Positions 43,817 to 54,076 of a DNA stretch of 64,000 bases are shown here, one piece after another. The notes beneath the pieces are model-generated. The model ran no database searches. It had not been told where the DNA came from and saw only the letters and a program-made list of their open reading frames with translations. The translations under genes were made by a program, and so were the position numbers. Source of the DNA: Fonsecaea monophora (taxonomy: Eukaryota > Ascomycota > Eurotiomycetes > Chaetothyriales > Herpotrichiellaceae); contig NW_019173945.1 of NCBI RefSeq assembly GCF_001642475.1, positions 1-64,000 of the forward strand, written 5' to 3'. The number at the start of each line of letters is the position of its first letter. The first letter of the stretch is position 1.

Positions 43817-44797
43817 TCAAAGTCTCGAAGTACTGGTTTTCACGCGGCAGATCGATTGCTGTGACATGGAAACCACCAAGTTTCCCTCCTCATCCCACAC
43901 CCGACTTTCACTGTAGGTCCGGCCAGCTCCAGCGCGGTGGCTGATGGCTTCCCGAAGATGCCAACGGTTAATATTGATGTGAGGAGAAAAGAATCTCAAC
44001 GCAAACTCGAGACTGGCGCATGCAGCTACATCTTCAAAGAATAAGTGGTTATGCACCAGAGGCAGGAAAGAAAGTGCTGCGTCCATAATGAAGGTCAGGC
44101 TTGCCATGTGTTCAGCTTCGGATTGCAGCTGGCTGTGGACTCGGATCCAGTCAGCCGATGACTTGTCGGTAGGATGAAGCCCGTCTTGACTGGTGTGGGT
44201 ATCCTTGGCCATGCCGTTCAGATTCTGGGATGCAATTCCCTCAGGGCATGGTCGACATTCATACAGGCCTTTGGAAAGGCCGAACAAGGTATCAAACATG
44301 TGTGACTGTGTCGACGTCGTCCTGCCGTCTTCTACCCACTCGGCTCGGATTTCATCCCAGGTAGGGCAGTCACGCCAGTTTCTGTACGTTCGTGACGGGG
44401 GGGCCGAGTAATCTAATAGAGATGGCTCCATCTTGTGGAAGTCCATCAGAATTTCCATGCAAGCATGATAATTTCCATTTTTAAGCTGGTCGACTGTAAC
44501 GCGGTGGGTGATAAAGCTGTTGGATCGGCGTAGTTCGTTGACCTTGCATCGCAATTTCTCTTGCGTGGAGGCGGCTCGTAGAAAGCATCCGGATGCTGAG
44601 TGCAGATGATATCCATTGGGAACCTTTCGGTAAGCCGAGTGTACAGCCAGGGAGAGTGCGAAGCCGCCGTAGGCTATTGGGGCGGAGTTCCCAGACCGTC
44701 GCGGGAGGTTCCTGGAAACCTCGTACCCGTCAACCTCATCTGAAGCAAAAGCGTCAAGGAGTGTGAATGAGGACGGTAATTTGTGCTGCCCAGGCAT
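43817..44797 (-). CDS. Acyl-CoA thioesterase-like (double hot-dog)
   Basis: 326 residues from ATG 44797 (MPGQHKLPSSFTLLDAFA). The pattern YGGFALSLAVHSAYRKVPNG, then HLHSASGCFLRAASTQEKLR and NSFITHRVTVDQLKNG, matches the TesB/4HBT_3-like acyl-CoA thioesterase family; the C-terminal hot-dog has LTFIMDAALSFLPL, then CASLEFALRFFS and VWDEEGNLVVSMSQQSICR. It would hydrolyse acyl-CoA, and the acyl-CoA dehydrogenase gene is about 4 kb away. No upstream exon is convincing, but a short 5' exon cannot be excluded. Single exon and intact. Confidence 0.8.
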   Translation of the reverse strand: MPGQHKLPSSFTLLDAFASDEVDGYEVSRNLPRRSGNSAPIAYGGFALSLAVHSAYRKVPNGYHLHSASGCFLRAASTQEKLRCKVNELRRSNSFITHRVTVDQLKNGNYHACMEILMDFHKMEPSLLDYSAPPSRTYRNWRDCPTWDEIRAEWVEDGRTTSTQSHMFDTLFGLSKGLYECRPCPEGIASQNLNGMAKDTHTSQDGLHPTDKSSADWIRVHSQLQSEAEHMASLTFIMDAALSFLPLVHNHLFFEDVAACASLEFALRFFSPHININRWHLREAISHRAGAGRTYSESRVWDEEGNLVVSMSQQSICRVKTSTSRL

Positions 44798-45342
44798 GGT
44801 GTCGTTCTCCAAACTCTCACCCTGTGAGGCTGGAAATATGCTACAGGTGAATCAGAAACCCAGGCTATATTATACCAGAAATTTGACCTTTCGACAATTA
44901 TCGGGGACAAGTTCCGATGAGATTAGCCAGGGACAGACTTCGGGATCAAATTCACCGAGGCAGCTCGGCTGCTTTTCGTAGTATCCATCAGTAATCATCA
45001 GGACTCGAATTTTACGACTTTAGCTATTGCTTGGTGTTTTCGTATCGTGCGCGGTGGCGTGTCTGCCAAGAACGTCAAGACGTTTGATTAGTTGTAGGCG
45101 TACATCCAACCTCATCGTCGATAAAAGCGGCATGCAGTATTAACGTGACCCGGAGGAAAGGACATGCGGCATGAACAGGATATGCACACTATTGAGTGTG
45201 CCACTTGTTGGTTCCCTCGGCTTGCTAGTTTATTCAGAAACGGATGGCAGGCAGTGCCACTTCCTGACCTAACCCTGTTTAGACCCGCCCACACTTAGCA
45301 ACAGCCTAACTACGAAGGGTATAGGCCAGCCAAGGTATTTAC
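44798..45342. other. Intergenic
   Basis: No gene seen. Promoter side of the thioesterase gene on the left, edge of the aldo/keto reductase fragment on the right. Confidence 0.4.
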
Positions 45343-45800
45343 CTACCTACTTACTCTTCTTTGGACAGAATCGCGTCGCCCATTGAGAAGAGTGAGCAAT
45401 GTACCGTGATCCTCGTAAGGATTCATGGCAGCCGGCCAGTGCATGAGATAAAAATCAACATAATCCAGATCAAGCAGTGTCAGGCTTTTTTCCCGTGCTT
45501 CAGCCACGTGCGTGCGGTAAGTGTTCCATAACTTTGTGATTATGAACAACTCAAATCGATGGAAGCCGGCAGCGGCAAGTCCGTCCTTGACTCCCTTTCC
45601 AATTTCTTTTTTGTTCCCATATACATATGCACAGACTATGTGGTGATAGCCTACCGTAATTGCATATGCCGCTGCTGCACGAACTTGTCCTGCGGAGCTT
45701 CCCCAAGTACCTGAGTAAATAATCAGAACGTGGATGTGAGCAAAAACAGATGTCGAGTGAACCAACCAGCCAACCCAAGCCGAAAGCTGCAATTCGAGGG
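45343..45800 (-). pseudogene. Truncated aldo/keto reductase
   Basis: The minus strand encodes the first third of an AKR: AAFGLG (splice) GTWGSSAGQVRAAAAYAITV, GYHHIVCAYVYGNKKEIGKG (catalytic Asp is replaced by Val, and Tyr of the active site is kept in AYVYGN), then IITKLWNTYRTHVAEAREKS and LDLDYVDFYLMHWPAAMNPY. An intron near 45790-45710 (ending TTTACTCAG) still has usable signals. Homology stops near 45343 with no C-terminal barrel half or NADP site. It is a gene fragment, not a functional enzyme. Confidence 0.75.
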
Positions 45801-46240
45801 CCTGTATGAAGTGACGACTCGATAGTCGCTATGGTGAAAACTTGAATCCTTACAGTGACAACTTATTCAACTGATAAGAGAGACACTATTCACTGGACGG
45901 GTTTCTCTGTCACACTTTAAACTATGTAGTTATTAATGGAAAGCCCGGAGGACGTTCGGCTTGTCGAAGAAGACTGACACCCACCGAGAAGTGAGGCCAT
46001 TGCTTACTTAAATCTTGTTAAAGAGGCAAGAGTGCGCTGCCAGGGGGTGCCTAGCGGTTTAGAATGTAACTTTGGCGATCTTGGTGGCGACACTGCTGAT
46101 TTAGAGCCCAGCCAGCAAGATGTGATCATCAGCAGGATATGTTGGGAGAAAGATAAATAGATGGACTTATTGGGATTGTAACTCACAGATGTTCATTCTG
46201 CCCCCAACTCACAAGCTCCACCAACACCCGAGCCAGGAAG
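45801..46240. other. Intergenic
   Basis: Spacer without gene, upstream of the metallo-beta-lactamase fold gene; no certain promoter motif. Confidence 0.4.
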
Positions 46241-47131
46241 ATGGGTGAGCCAATACCTCTCCAAGTTGATACTTATGTGTCCCCTCCTATCAAGACTGCT
46301 ACGGGCCTCGACGACCCAGACAAACAATGGTGGCAGCCTATCACCAGCACCTTGATCCATGGGCCGACCTCTGCTGTACTGGTTGACCCCCCCATCACGA
46401 CCGCCCAGGCGGAGAAGGTAGCGGACTGGGTTGACTCTGTCTTGTCGTTATATCCTGGCAAGAGACTACGGTACATCTACATAACTCACGCACATGGCGA
46501 CCACTATTTTGGTGCCCCCGTCATTCAAAAGCGGTTCTCCGGCGTGCAAATTCTAGTCACTGCTGCAGTTCTGACGGGCATTGAATACATGAACGCGCCG
46601 GAAGTCTACAGTGTCTGGACCAAGTGGTTCCCGGGGGGACAACTGTCCGTTGAGAAGGTTTCGCCAACGGCCCTGCCACCCTCGAATGAGTTCGTCATGG
46701 ACGGAGAAGTTTTCAAAGCCTACGACGTCAGTTCTGACTGCGAAAGATCGTCGTTCCTACATGTACCCTCCATTCATTTAATTGTCGGTGGAGATGTGGT
46801 ATACGGCGATTGTCATCAACATTTGAGGGAGGCAAACACCACCGAAAAGAGACGACGATGGCTTGATGCACTCGACCTTATTGAAAGTCTTGAGCCGAAC
46901 ACGGTGATTCCTGGTCACAAGCGTGCTAGTCAGAGCGACGGACGGCATCTGGTGGAAGCTACTCGGAAGTACATTCACGACTTCATTCGTTGGGGTGAAG
47001 AGATTAGAGACAACGATTCAATTGGTGATAGTGAGAAACCGCAAGCTCTGTTCTCCAGAGTCAAGCAGGGCTATCCGCATCGATGGAACGATTGGCTATT
47101 GAACGGCTCGGCTGTCGCCTTTTTCAATTGA
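46241..47131 (+). CDS. Metallo-beta-lactamase fold hydrolase
   Basis: Single exon, 296 residues. The metal-binding motif is intact in YIYITHAHGDHYFGAPVIQK (HxHxDH), with IHLIVGGDVVYGDCHQH and TVIPGHKRASQSDGRHLV giving later ligands. LVDPPITTAQAEKVADWV precedes the first. Such proteins hydrolyse ester or lactone bonds of many small molecules; fungal ones next to oxidoreductases often act in secondary metabolism. Function here cannot be fixed. The gene is intact amid pseudogenes. Confidence 0.85.
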   Translation: MGEPIPLQVDTYVSPPIKTATGLDDPDKQWWQPITSTLIHGPTSAVLVDPPITTAQAEKVADWVDSVLSLYPGKRLRYIYITHAHGDHYFGAPVIQKRFSGVQILVTAAVLTGIEYMNAPEVYSVWTKWFPGGQLSVEKVSPTALPPSNEFVMDGEVFKAYDVSSDCERSSFLHVPSIHLIVGGDVVYGDCHQHLREANTTEKRRRWLDALDLIESLEPNTVIPGHKRASQSDGRHLVEATRKYIHDFIRWGEEIRDNDSIGDSEKPQALFSRVKQGYPHRWNDWLLNGSAVAFFN

Positions 47132-47674
47132 AGTCGGAAGTCCACTGGGATTTAAGTGTATCCGGGTTACTATCAGTTACCATTACAATCAAAGGTCTTG
47201 CGAACAGTCTCCTGTCCACGGAACGTAGAAGATAGGCCGAGGAAGAAGAAGACGGCCTCGTTGGTAATGCTGACTGATGTCACGAATACGCAACGGAGTA
47301 TACTGAGAGCGGTATCGGTCCAGGCACCAATAGCCACCTGCACAACGAAATCTCGTAGAGGAACGAAAACGGGAACCTCAGGGACCGATCCGATCTTGCT
47401 CGGGCCCAACTCTCTACCTCGCAAGTGACACGAGTCGTAAAGGATGCGACTTGCCGAAATCCCCAGACATTCGTGGCCTCGCAAAGATGCATCGGGAACC
47501 CCCCGTGGTGCCCCCTGCATTCCCCAACATTTTAAGCTACGACTAAGCCATGAGCTTGAAAGAAGGGCCGTCGTCTTCGAGTCCATATTCGTCTGCACAT
47601 CTTTTCAAAAAAAAAAAAAACGTGATCATTCCTTCAACTTTCTCATTGCAACATTCAACCTCACTGCCGCAGTT
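47132..47674. other. Intergenic
   Basis: No gene. A 14-base A run at 47607-47620 lies 54 bp before the start of the MFS transporter remnant. Confidence 0.45.
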
Positions 47675-48955
47675 ATGACTGAAGACACTCTAAACAAGTT
47701 GGACTCAGGAAGCCATCACTATGAGCTCAAGGAAACCCAGGGCGACAGTGGCACAGAGACTCCACAGGAGCAAGCTCCCCTGACACGAGCTCGCACCATC
47801 ATGGCTCTTATTGTAAGAATATCTAGCCCTCATCGGATAGTGGAAGCTCACAAGAGGCGTTTCAGGCTCTCTCCATCACCTACGAAGCTTGCCTTTTTGC
47901 TTTTATTGTGCCGACAAGTGTCCTGCTGACAATCAATGCCGACATTGGCCCATCAAACAACATCGGCTGGGTCGCCACTGCATGGCAACTGGCAAATGCC
48001 GTCCTGCAAGCGATTGCTGGACGTTTGTCAGACATCTTTGGCCGACGAAAATTTCTCATCTTTGGGAATTTGGTCGCACTTGTTGGTATGTCTACCTGTA
48101 CGGGACGGTAGACGCTCGCTAACAGGATCAGGGACTATTGTTGCTTCAAGGTCAGCTCTGGTGACGTCTCATCCGTGGCCTCGATTCTGACTCGCAGCGT
48201 AGGGCACAGTCGGTTGGCACCCTTATCGCAGCAACGACTTTGATGGTGAGCTGCTTCTACCGATGTTGCTAGAGTGCATGTCTAATCATGCTCTAGGGGG
48301 TCGGTGCCTCTCACCAGCAAATCGCATACGCAGCAGGCTTTGATGTTGTACAAAGGAAACATCGCGGTGCCGCGGTCGCCTTGATGAACCTGGCGGCGTT
48401 GCCGGGCTCGGCCTTTGGCGCGGTTATAGGTACACCCAAATCTGCTACGGCTAAGATCTCAGGGCTGATCCAAGGTCTTTATACAGCCTTCAAGATCGTG
48501 GAGACTCTCAACTGGCGCTATACCTTTTACTTCGGTATCATGGTCAATGGCCTCGCTCTTTGCCTCATCTTGGTGTTTTACTGGCCTCCCGGCTGGCATG
48601 GCCTCCATCTTGATGGCAAAACTCGCAAACAACAACTCAAAGAGCTCGACTATGTTGGTCTGCTGCTCTTTGGAGGGGGACTGACCATCATGCTGATCGG
48701 TCTGTCCTTCGGCGGCAACCCTCATCCCTGGACAAGCGCGACAGTGCTAGCCCCTTTGATCATAGGAAGTAAGAGCAATGCCGGTGGAAGACGATTACTA
48801 GATTCCTGACATTCAACTTAGTATTCTTGCTTGCAGTACCCTTTCCTCTGTGGGAAATCTACAGTCCTGGTGACATGGCCAAATTATGCCCTCCGAGCTT
48901 GTTGGGGAAATTTAGAAGTGTTACACTCCCTCTTCTTGTCGTCTTTTCGGCTGGA
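47675..48955 (+). pseudogene. Truncated MFS transporter (Tri12-like)
   Basis: Exons 47675-47812, 47866-48085, 48126-48150, 48203-48245, 48297-48768 and 48822-about 48955 join in frame through five good introns. The product runs through ALSITYEACLFAFIVPTSVL, WVATAWQLANAVLQAIAGRL, SDIFGRRKFLIFGNLVALVG (the MFS motif A) and NWRYTFYFGIMVNGLALCLI, then ends after LPLLVVFSAGM. This is the pattern of the fungal Tri12/siderophore-type drug:H+ antiporter of 14 helices (about 570 residues). Only about 344 residues remain; from about 48955 the sequence belongs to another gene in another frame. The gene thus lost its C-terminal half. A 33-bp in-frame stretch at 48430-48462 may be an insertion or a very short intron. 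Confidence 0.78.
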
Positions 48956-49472
48956 ATGCCACTCTACCATTCACGAAGCCAGACCCGACTTCGTCGCAGC
49001 CGTTCATTGCCACTCGGTTGCGAGCAAAGCCTTCGCTGCTCTAGGATGCGAACTCGAGCCTCTAAATCAGGACGCCTGCCGATTCTACAACGACCACGGC
49101 ATCTACTCTGGGTTCGGAGGCATCGCATTCAACCCTGATGAGGGTGAACATATCGCTGCGGCACTCGACGACAAGAAGGTATTTATTCTACAGAACCGTG
49201 GTCATCTAGCGGTTGCTAAGACCGTCGATGGAGCTGCGTTTTTGTTTGGAGCCATGGACCGCTGTATCCAGACACGGCTCCTGGCCGACGCCGCGGCAAC
49301 AGGGCGAGGGACCAAAACCATCAAGGTTGGCCACGAAGAGGCCGAGTTCACTCGGAAGACATATAATGACGAAATGGTGTACATTATGTTTCAATCGGCC
49401 TTCGAGGATGTTATCCGCGCCTCAAATGGTGAGCTTCCATCGCATGTCCTGGTCGAAATCCGTCGCAAGTAG
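48956..49472 (+). pseudogene. Class II aldolase/adducin fragment
   Basis: The frame read from HSTIHEARPDFVAAVHCHSV to its stop at 49472 shows the second half of a class II aldolase: Zn-binding HCHS, then SKAFAALGCELEPLNQDACR, YNDHGIYSGFGGIAFNPDEG and KKVFILQNRGHLAVAKTVDG. The N-terminal 80 or so residues are absent. The junction with the MFS remnant at about 48955 is out of frame. It is the C-terminal part of an adducin-type gene fused by rearrangement. Confidence 0.75.
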
Positions 49473-49897
49473 GTGGAGTCCCCAGCATACATGCTAGACA
49501 CAAGCACAGAATGTGACCCAGTCCATACTTGAAAAGTATAGTTTTCGTCTCGGTATACGCTTTGAAGGACCTGAAAGCTCCTTAGTACATGTCCAGTCGA
49601 CAGCTAGGGTCGGAGCCCCACCTCACTCTCCAGTTCCCTTGTGTTGCCCCAACCCTCTTGAGACTAACTCAACTCACGCCGACCACACTATTAATAATCG
49701 CGTATTCTTGCAAAAGGAGCTTCGAGGGGGCGTTGCTTGGTTGGGCTTCAAAGCATGATAGCCTTGTCTCAATCTTGAGCTACACCGCAATCCCAACAAA
49801 CGTCGTCTTACGGTCACCTGGCTAAATTTTTCCTCTGTCGCTATCTCTAGCTCACCTAGGACGATTGCTGTATTTATTTCGACAGATGCCGCTTCTT
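49473..49897. other. Convergent intergenic
   Basis: No gene. Lies between the aldolase fragment and the regulator fragment. Confidence 0.45.
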
Positions 49898-51136
49898 TTA
49901 GCTCGTGGACGTGTCCCGCGCCTGAGTAGTGCTTCCAATTACATCAACCAGATTTTCGCAATTTTCTCCAACTTCACGATTGACATTCATGTTTCCAAGA
50001 GACTGACGGGCTTGAGGAGCTGTTGTCCCATTTTTAGAGCGTGATTCACTCCCGCCGGGGTGTGACCCATGGTTCGACGAACGTGTGGCAAACAAATTCA
50101 TTCGACGCACCGCAGTATTCAGTTGGGCCAGTGCGCCGTCCGCGGCAGGAGATTGACCGCGCAGGCTTTCCAGGATCAGCGAACACTGGTCAATCTGAGT
50201 GCGACTTGAAGTTCGAATGCTGTCGTTGGGGCCGAGTAAGCCCAATGTATGGACGAATCCCGCGACAAAAATGCGCGAAACGCTCAGTGGTAACAAATGG
50301 TGCGATATCTGTTTCAGATGCAGTCTTTGAGCGATGGAGATAATAGCCACGGCCGCCTTTGGTAGGTTCTTGTAAGTCACGGTGCCATATTTTGTGGCGT
50401 TCAGGCTTGAGAGCAGGTTTTGTAAGGCCCCGGATCCTGTCTGCGAGGTATATAGCATGCACAAGACGGTCAGACAGAACATTTTCAGCAGAGATGAGTG
50501 GAGGTTGACGACATTGTCTCCGCCAAAACTCGTCATATCTTGAAAGTCTAACGACGCGTTGGACGCTAGGGATCTGATGTTTTCCTCTTGCAATTCAAAC
50601 GATTCGGAGCCTCGTTCTTTGCACCAGTCAATGGAGACTTGAGAGCCGGCATGAAGGTTTTGCTGCTGGATGCCACATATTCTTTCCAGATGGATAGACG
50701 CCTTACACATCCGAATGCAAATAGCGGCCAAGGCGCGCTGCTTATCGGCATTCCGCAACAGGTTTCCATATCCAGAAACGCATTGTACCGTATGAGGAAT
50801 TAGTGTGTCCTTAAAATCATCGATATCGGGCATGGGCACGCTGGCTCTGCTGTTGGAAAAGTCATTCTGAAAGTGAAGAGACAGTGTCAGTTGTTGTCCC
50901 CGCATGTATATACACCACCAGAGTCTCTTGCGGAATTTGGCTTCGGGTAGAATAATGTTCATTGTAGCTGGATCACAATGCAGGTCCACCGATTCGGCCA
51001 GCGACAGGGCTTGATGCAGCCAGTTGCATACGCCTTCTTTAGACGACGCCATTGGACAAGATAGAGTCATTAGCAGCAATGCCTGTATCTGGACAACTCT
51101 GTCTGTGTCGGAATCATGGTCAAGTACGACCTGCAT
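49898..51136 (-). pseudogene. Zn2Cys6-family regulator lacking its DNA-binding end
   Basis: 412 codons open, starting within the fungal-specific transcription factor middle domain: LLLMTLSCPMASSKEGVCNW, LHQALSLAESVDLHCDPATM, then KFRKRLWWCIYMRGQQLTLS (the RRLWWxxY hallmark) and SVPMPDIDDFKD. No C6 zinc cluster or linker can be read upstream. The DNA beyond about 51136 switches to a plus-strand isopropylmalate-dehydrogenase-like gene. A splice acceptor (TATGCAG) immediately before the open frame suggests the real first exons were lost at the border. Without the zinc cluster it could not bind DNA in the usual way. Domain start assigned by pattern only. Confidence 0.7.
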
Positions 51137-51169
51137 ATGATATGATCAGTCTCGTTGCGCGCACACGTG

Positions 51170-52217
51170 GGGGATGCCAATTGCGGACGAAGTACTGCAC
51201 ACTGCAAAAGAGGCATCAGATGCTGTTTTTCTCGGAAGTGTCGGGGCTCTGAGTGGTAAGTGATCGACGGTGGTTATCCAAGGATATCATCTTCAGTTGC
51301 TAACGAGCTTGATTTGCATCCTAGGGGAACGAAGCCGCCAAATCCAGAGTTGGCTATCCTGCGACTTCGCCTGCACCTAGGAGCCTATGCGAATGTCCGG
51401 CCATGTCGCTTCTACTCCAGATCAATGGTTTCGCTATCACCACTCAAGCCATCAATTGCTCAGGACACCAACTTTATCGTCCTTCGCGAGAATTGTAGCG
51501 GTGCATACTTTGGACTCTGGGAATAAAATAGAGACCGACGATTTTGCGAGCGATTAATGGCAATACAACCGTCACGAAGTCGAGCGCTGCGCTCGTGTTG
51601 CCGCAGCTTTGGCTATGACCCTCGCTCAAGACGGTTATGAGCCCAGTTCAAATCCCAGAACCTCTGGCACGGTTGGTCTACTGACAAGGCCAACGTTCTC
51701 GCATCGAGCAGGGCATGGAGGCAAGCCACCACTGATGTCTTTACGAAAGAGTTTCCAAACATCAAGCTAAGGCATCAGCTCGCCGACAGCATGAGCATGC
51801 TCCTTATCACCAACCCGAGCATGTTCAATGGTGTCATCATCGCTGATAATATGTTTGGCGATCTGCTATCAGACCAAGCCGGTGGCATAATCGGCACCCT
51901 TGGACTAGTTCCCAGTGCCAGTCTATGCGACGTGGCAGATGGAAGATCATGTAACAGCGTATACGAGCCCGCACACGATTTGGCACCGGATATCGCTGGC
52001 AAGAACGTAGTTAACCCGATGGCCCAGAATTCTTCCTGCAGCGTTGATGCTGCGTTACTCTTTAGGCATGCAAGCAGAGGCCACAGCCATCGAGAACGCT
52101 GTGGAGAAAGTGCTTGATGGGAAAGACATTGGCGGTCTGAAAGTCCGCACTCGAGATCTCGGAGGCCATGCTACCATGGAGGAAGTTGGTGATGCAGTTT
52201 ATGAAACTCTAGACTGA
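51170..52217 (+). pseudogene. Broken isopropylmalate/tartrate dehydrogenase-like gene
   Basis: Plus-strand blocks match the decarboxylating dehydrogenase family of LEU2: MPIADEVLHTAKEASDAVFL and GSVGALSG, a possible intron, then ELAILRLRLHLGAYANVRPC, SPLKPSIAQDTNFIVLRENC, DKANVLASSRAWRQATTDVF, NGVIIADNMFGDLLSDQAGG, GTLGLVPSASLCDVADG, VYEPAHDLAPDIAGKN and, in a different frame, GMQAEATAIENAVEKVLDGK and GGLKVRTRDLGGHATMEEVG. Lesions: a stop after GLWE, a frame change near 51560 and another near 52040. The first 50-60 residues are missing at the border with the regulator fragment. Whether leuB-like or tartrate-dehydrogenase-like cannot be decided. Confidence 0.75.
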
Positions 52218-52577
52218 ATTTTGAGGGAGCAGCCCAGGATTTGATCGGGTGTTAGAGAAAGGCGTGCAGCATGGGGGGAAAATTGAGGTTATACTAGCTT
52301 CGATGACACTGACATCAATCAATAATGTACGAAATAGAAATGAATGGCCCGAAGTCTCCTCAATTGCCTAGACATTAACAACTATTCTTCCTGCTATTCA
52401 CGGCGTAAACTCACTTTGGACCGAGTGTTAAGAAGCCGAGGAGAACTCATGGAGACTATAGGCTTGCTGGAGCTGTCCGGATCTGCCGCGCCCGCTTTGG
52501 TACGTTTAAAGCTTACATTCTTCGTGAACAAACCCCTGAACGCTTCTTTTAAGCACTCAAACCTCAAAACACGCACG

Positions 52578-53690
52578 ATGAAAGCGTTAAGACTGTATGG
52601 GGCACACGACGTCCGGATCGAGGAGGTAGATCAACCAGCGTTGTCCGATAAAATGCTGTCGTCAATATAGAGTGGTGTAGAATTTGAGGTAGCGACGCCC
52701 TCCTCTACGAAGCTGGCGAGTGCCGACTGGCCATCTTCACCTTCACATGTTGAACCGCCCTCGTAGGAGGTCTTGCCGGCCTGGAGCTCCCGGCTGGCAC
52801 AGTCATGGGACACGAGATCGCCGGTGGAATTGCCTATGCTCCTCCCGGATCCGGACTGAAGAATGGACAACATATTGCGGTCGATCCTCGTCTCTATTAA
52901 TTCGTGTGTACGCCTGGTAAGAACTCGTTCACCAACGGCTGCACCAAACTCGCAGGGCTTGGTGCCAGTAGCGACGGAGGCAGGCTCTCAGAGCGGGTTG
53001 CTGTTAGCCCGAACACGCTACACGTCTTGCCGGACTCTCTGACCCTGGACATGGCAGCCTTGATTGAGCCGTTGGCGGTCGCCATGCGTGGGGTGAAAAT
53101 GTCTGGTATCCAGAACAACAAAAATGCCTCGGTCTCGGCACTAGGTGGAGGACCCGCAGGAATCGGAGTGGTCTGCTGCTTCCATGCCATGAGTGTAAGT
53201 AAAATCTATGTCCCTGAGCCATCTCAGATAGGCCGGTGAATACTTGAGGGGCTTGGGGCTCTAGCGATTGACCCTTTGACTCAAAATGTGCCAACAAAAT
53301 GCCTGGAAGGGAGCTCAGGGGACGGTTTCGATGTTATCATCGACTGTGCGGGATCAAAAGCGGCGATGAAACATGGCCTTGCCAGTCTCCATTTTCGAGG
53401 AGTTACGTGAATGTCGCAGTATGGGGAGAAGAGGTTCGTATGTCAGACAAGACCCTGACGGCCTTTGGTTGGGGACCTGCAGATTCTCATTGCTTTTGCA
53501 AGCTTCACGTTCAAGGAGACACGGTTTCTCGCGTCTGTGACATATGACGATTCGGATCTTTGGGACACTGTAGACGCATTTATCAAGGGTACGGGCTTCC
53601 ATTGACCGCCATTGCCAAGAATTGGGTTTGTCCTGCCTTTTTTGTCGGGACCGTACTAAGCACCTAGACACGTGGTCAAGCGCGTGATTT
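52578..53690 (+). pseudogene. Broken butanediol/sorbitol-type Zn dehydrogenase
   Basis: ATG 52578 opens MKALRLYGAHDVRIEEVDQP. The following frame is lost at about 52670. Later blocks in frame are TVMGHEIAGGIAYAPPGSGL, NGQHIAVDPRLY, GGRLSERVAVSPNTLHVLPD, AALIEPLAVAMRGVKMSG, ASVSALGGGPAGIGVV and DGFDVIIDCAGSKAAMKHGL. These follow the (R,R)-butanediol/sorbitol dehydrogenase pattern (zinc-binding GHE, NAD loop GGGPAG). In-frame stops and shifts (near 52670, 52896, 53230, 53410) break it. It is a full-length decayed copy. Confidence 0.7.
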
Positions 53691-54076
53691 AGGCGTCAAC
53701 CCTAATTAGGTAAGCAGCCTAGGTAGCGATATTCCACAATATGGAATCTATTTAATTAAGCTACTCTTTGTTGTTCTACTATTGCTGTACGATAGACGTC
53801 CCACCACTATGCCCACCGCCGTACGGGTTGATGTCTCTGGCGAAGAGCCTCGCCCCAGTTCAGTATGTGTTAAAGTGGTGCGAAATAGGGTTGGTGCAAA
53901 ACCTGACCAAGGGACTTAAGTGGAGATTCCCGGAAAAGCAGTTGCCGAAGACCGGCAATCAATGCGATGGCGAGAGACGAATTTCCCTGCTCGCTTGATA
54001 TCATTTCTCCAATTCCTCTTTTTCCTCGACTACACGCCCTGCACTCCGTCAACAAAAGTCCCCAAAGCCGGCAGGC
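53691..54076. other. Intergenic
   Basis: No gene; promoter of the lactate-dehydrogenase-type gene. TATTTAATTAAG at about 53748 is AT-rich. Confidence 0.4.

Noticed and set aside
48430..48462. 33-bp intron in the MFS remnant
   Set aside because: It has GT/AG ends and would restore VIGLIQG, but 33 bp is below the usual fungal minimum, and it is also in frame if retained; I left it undecided.
51640..51670. T-loop-like sequence GTTCAAATCCC suggesting a tRNA
   Set aside because: No matching acceptor, D or anticodon stems fit around it, and it lies inside the dehydrogenase pseudogene.
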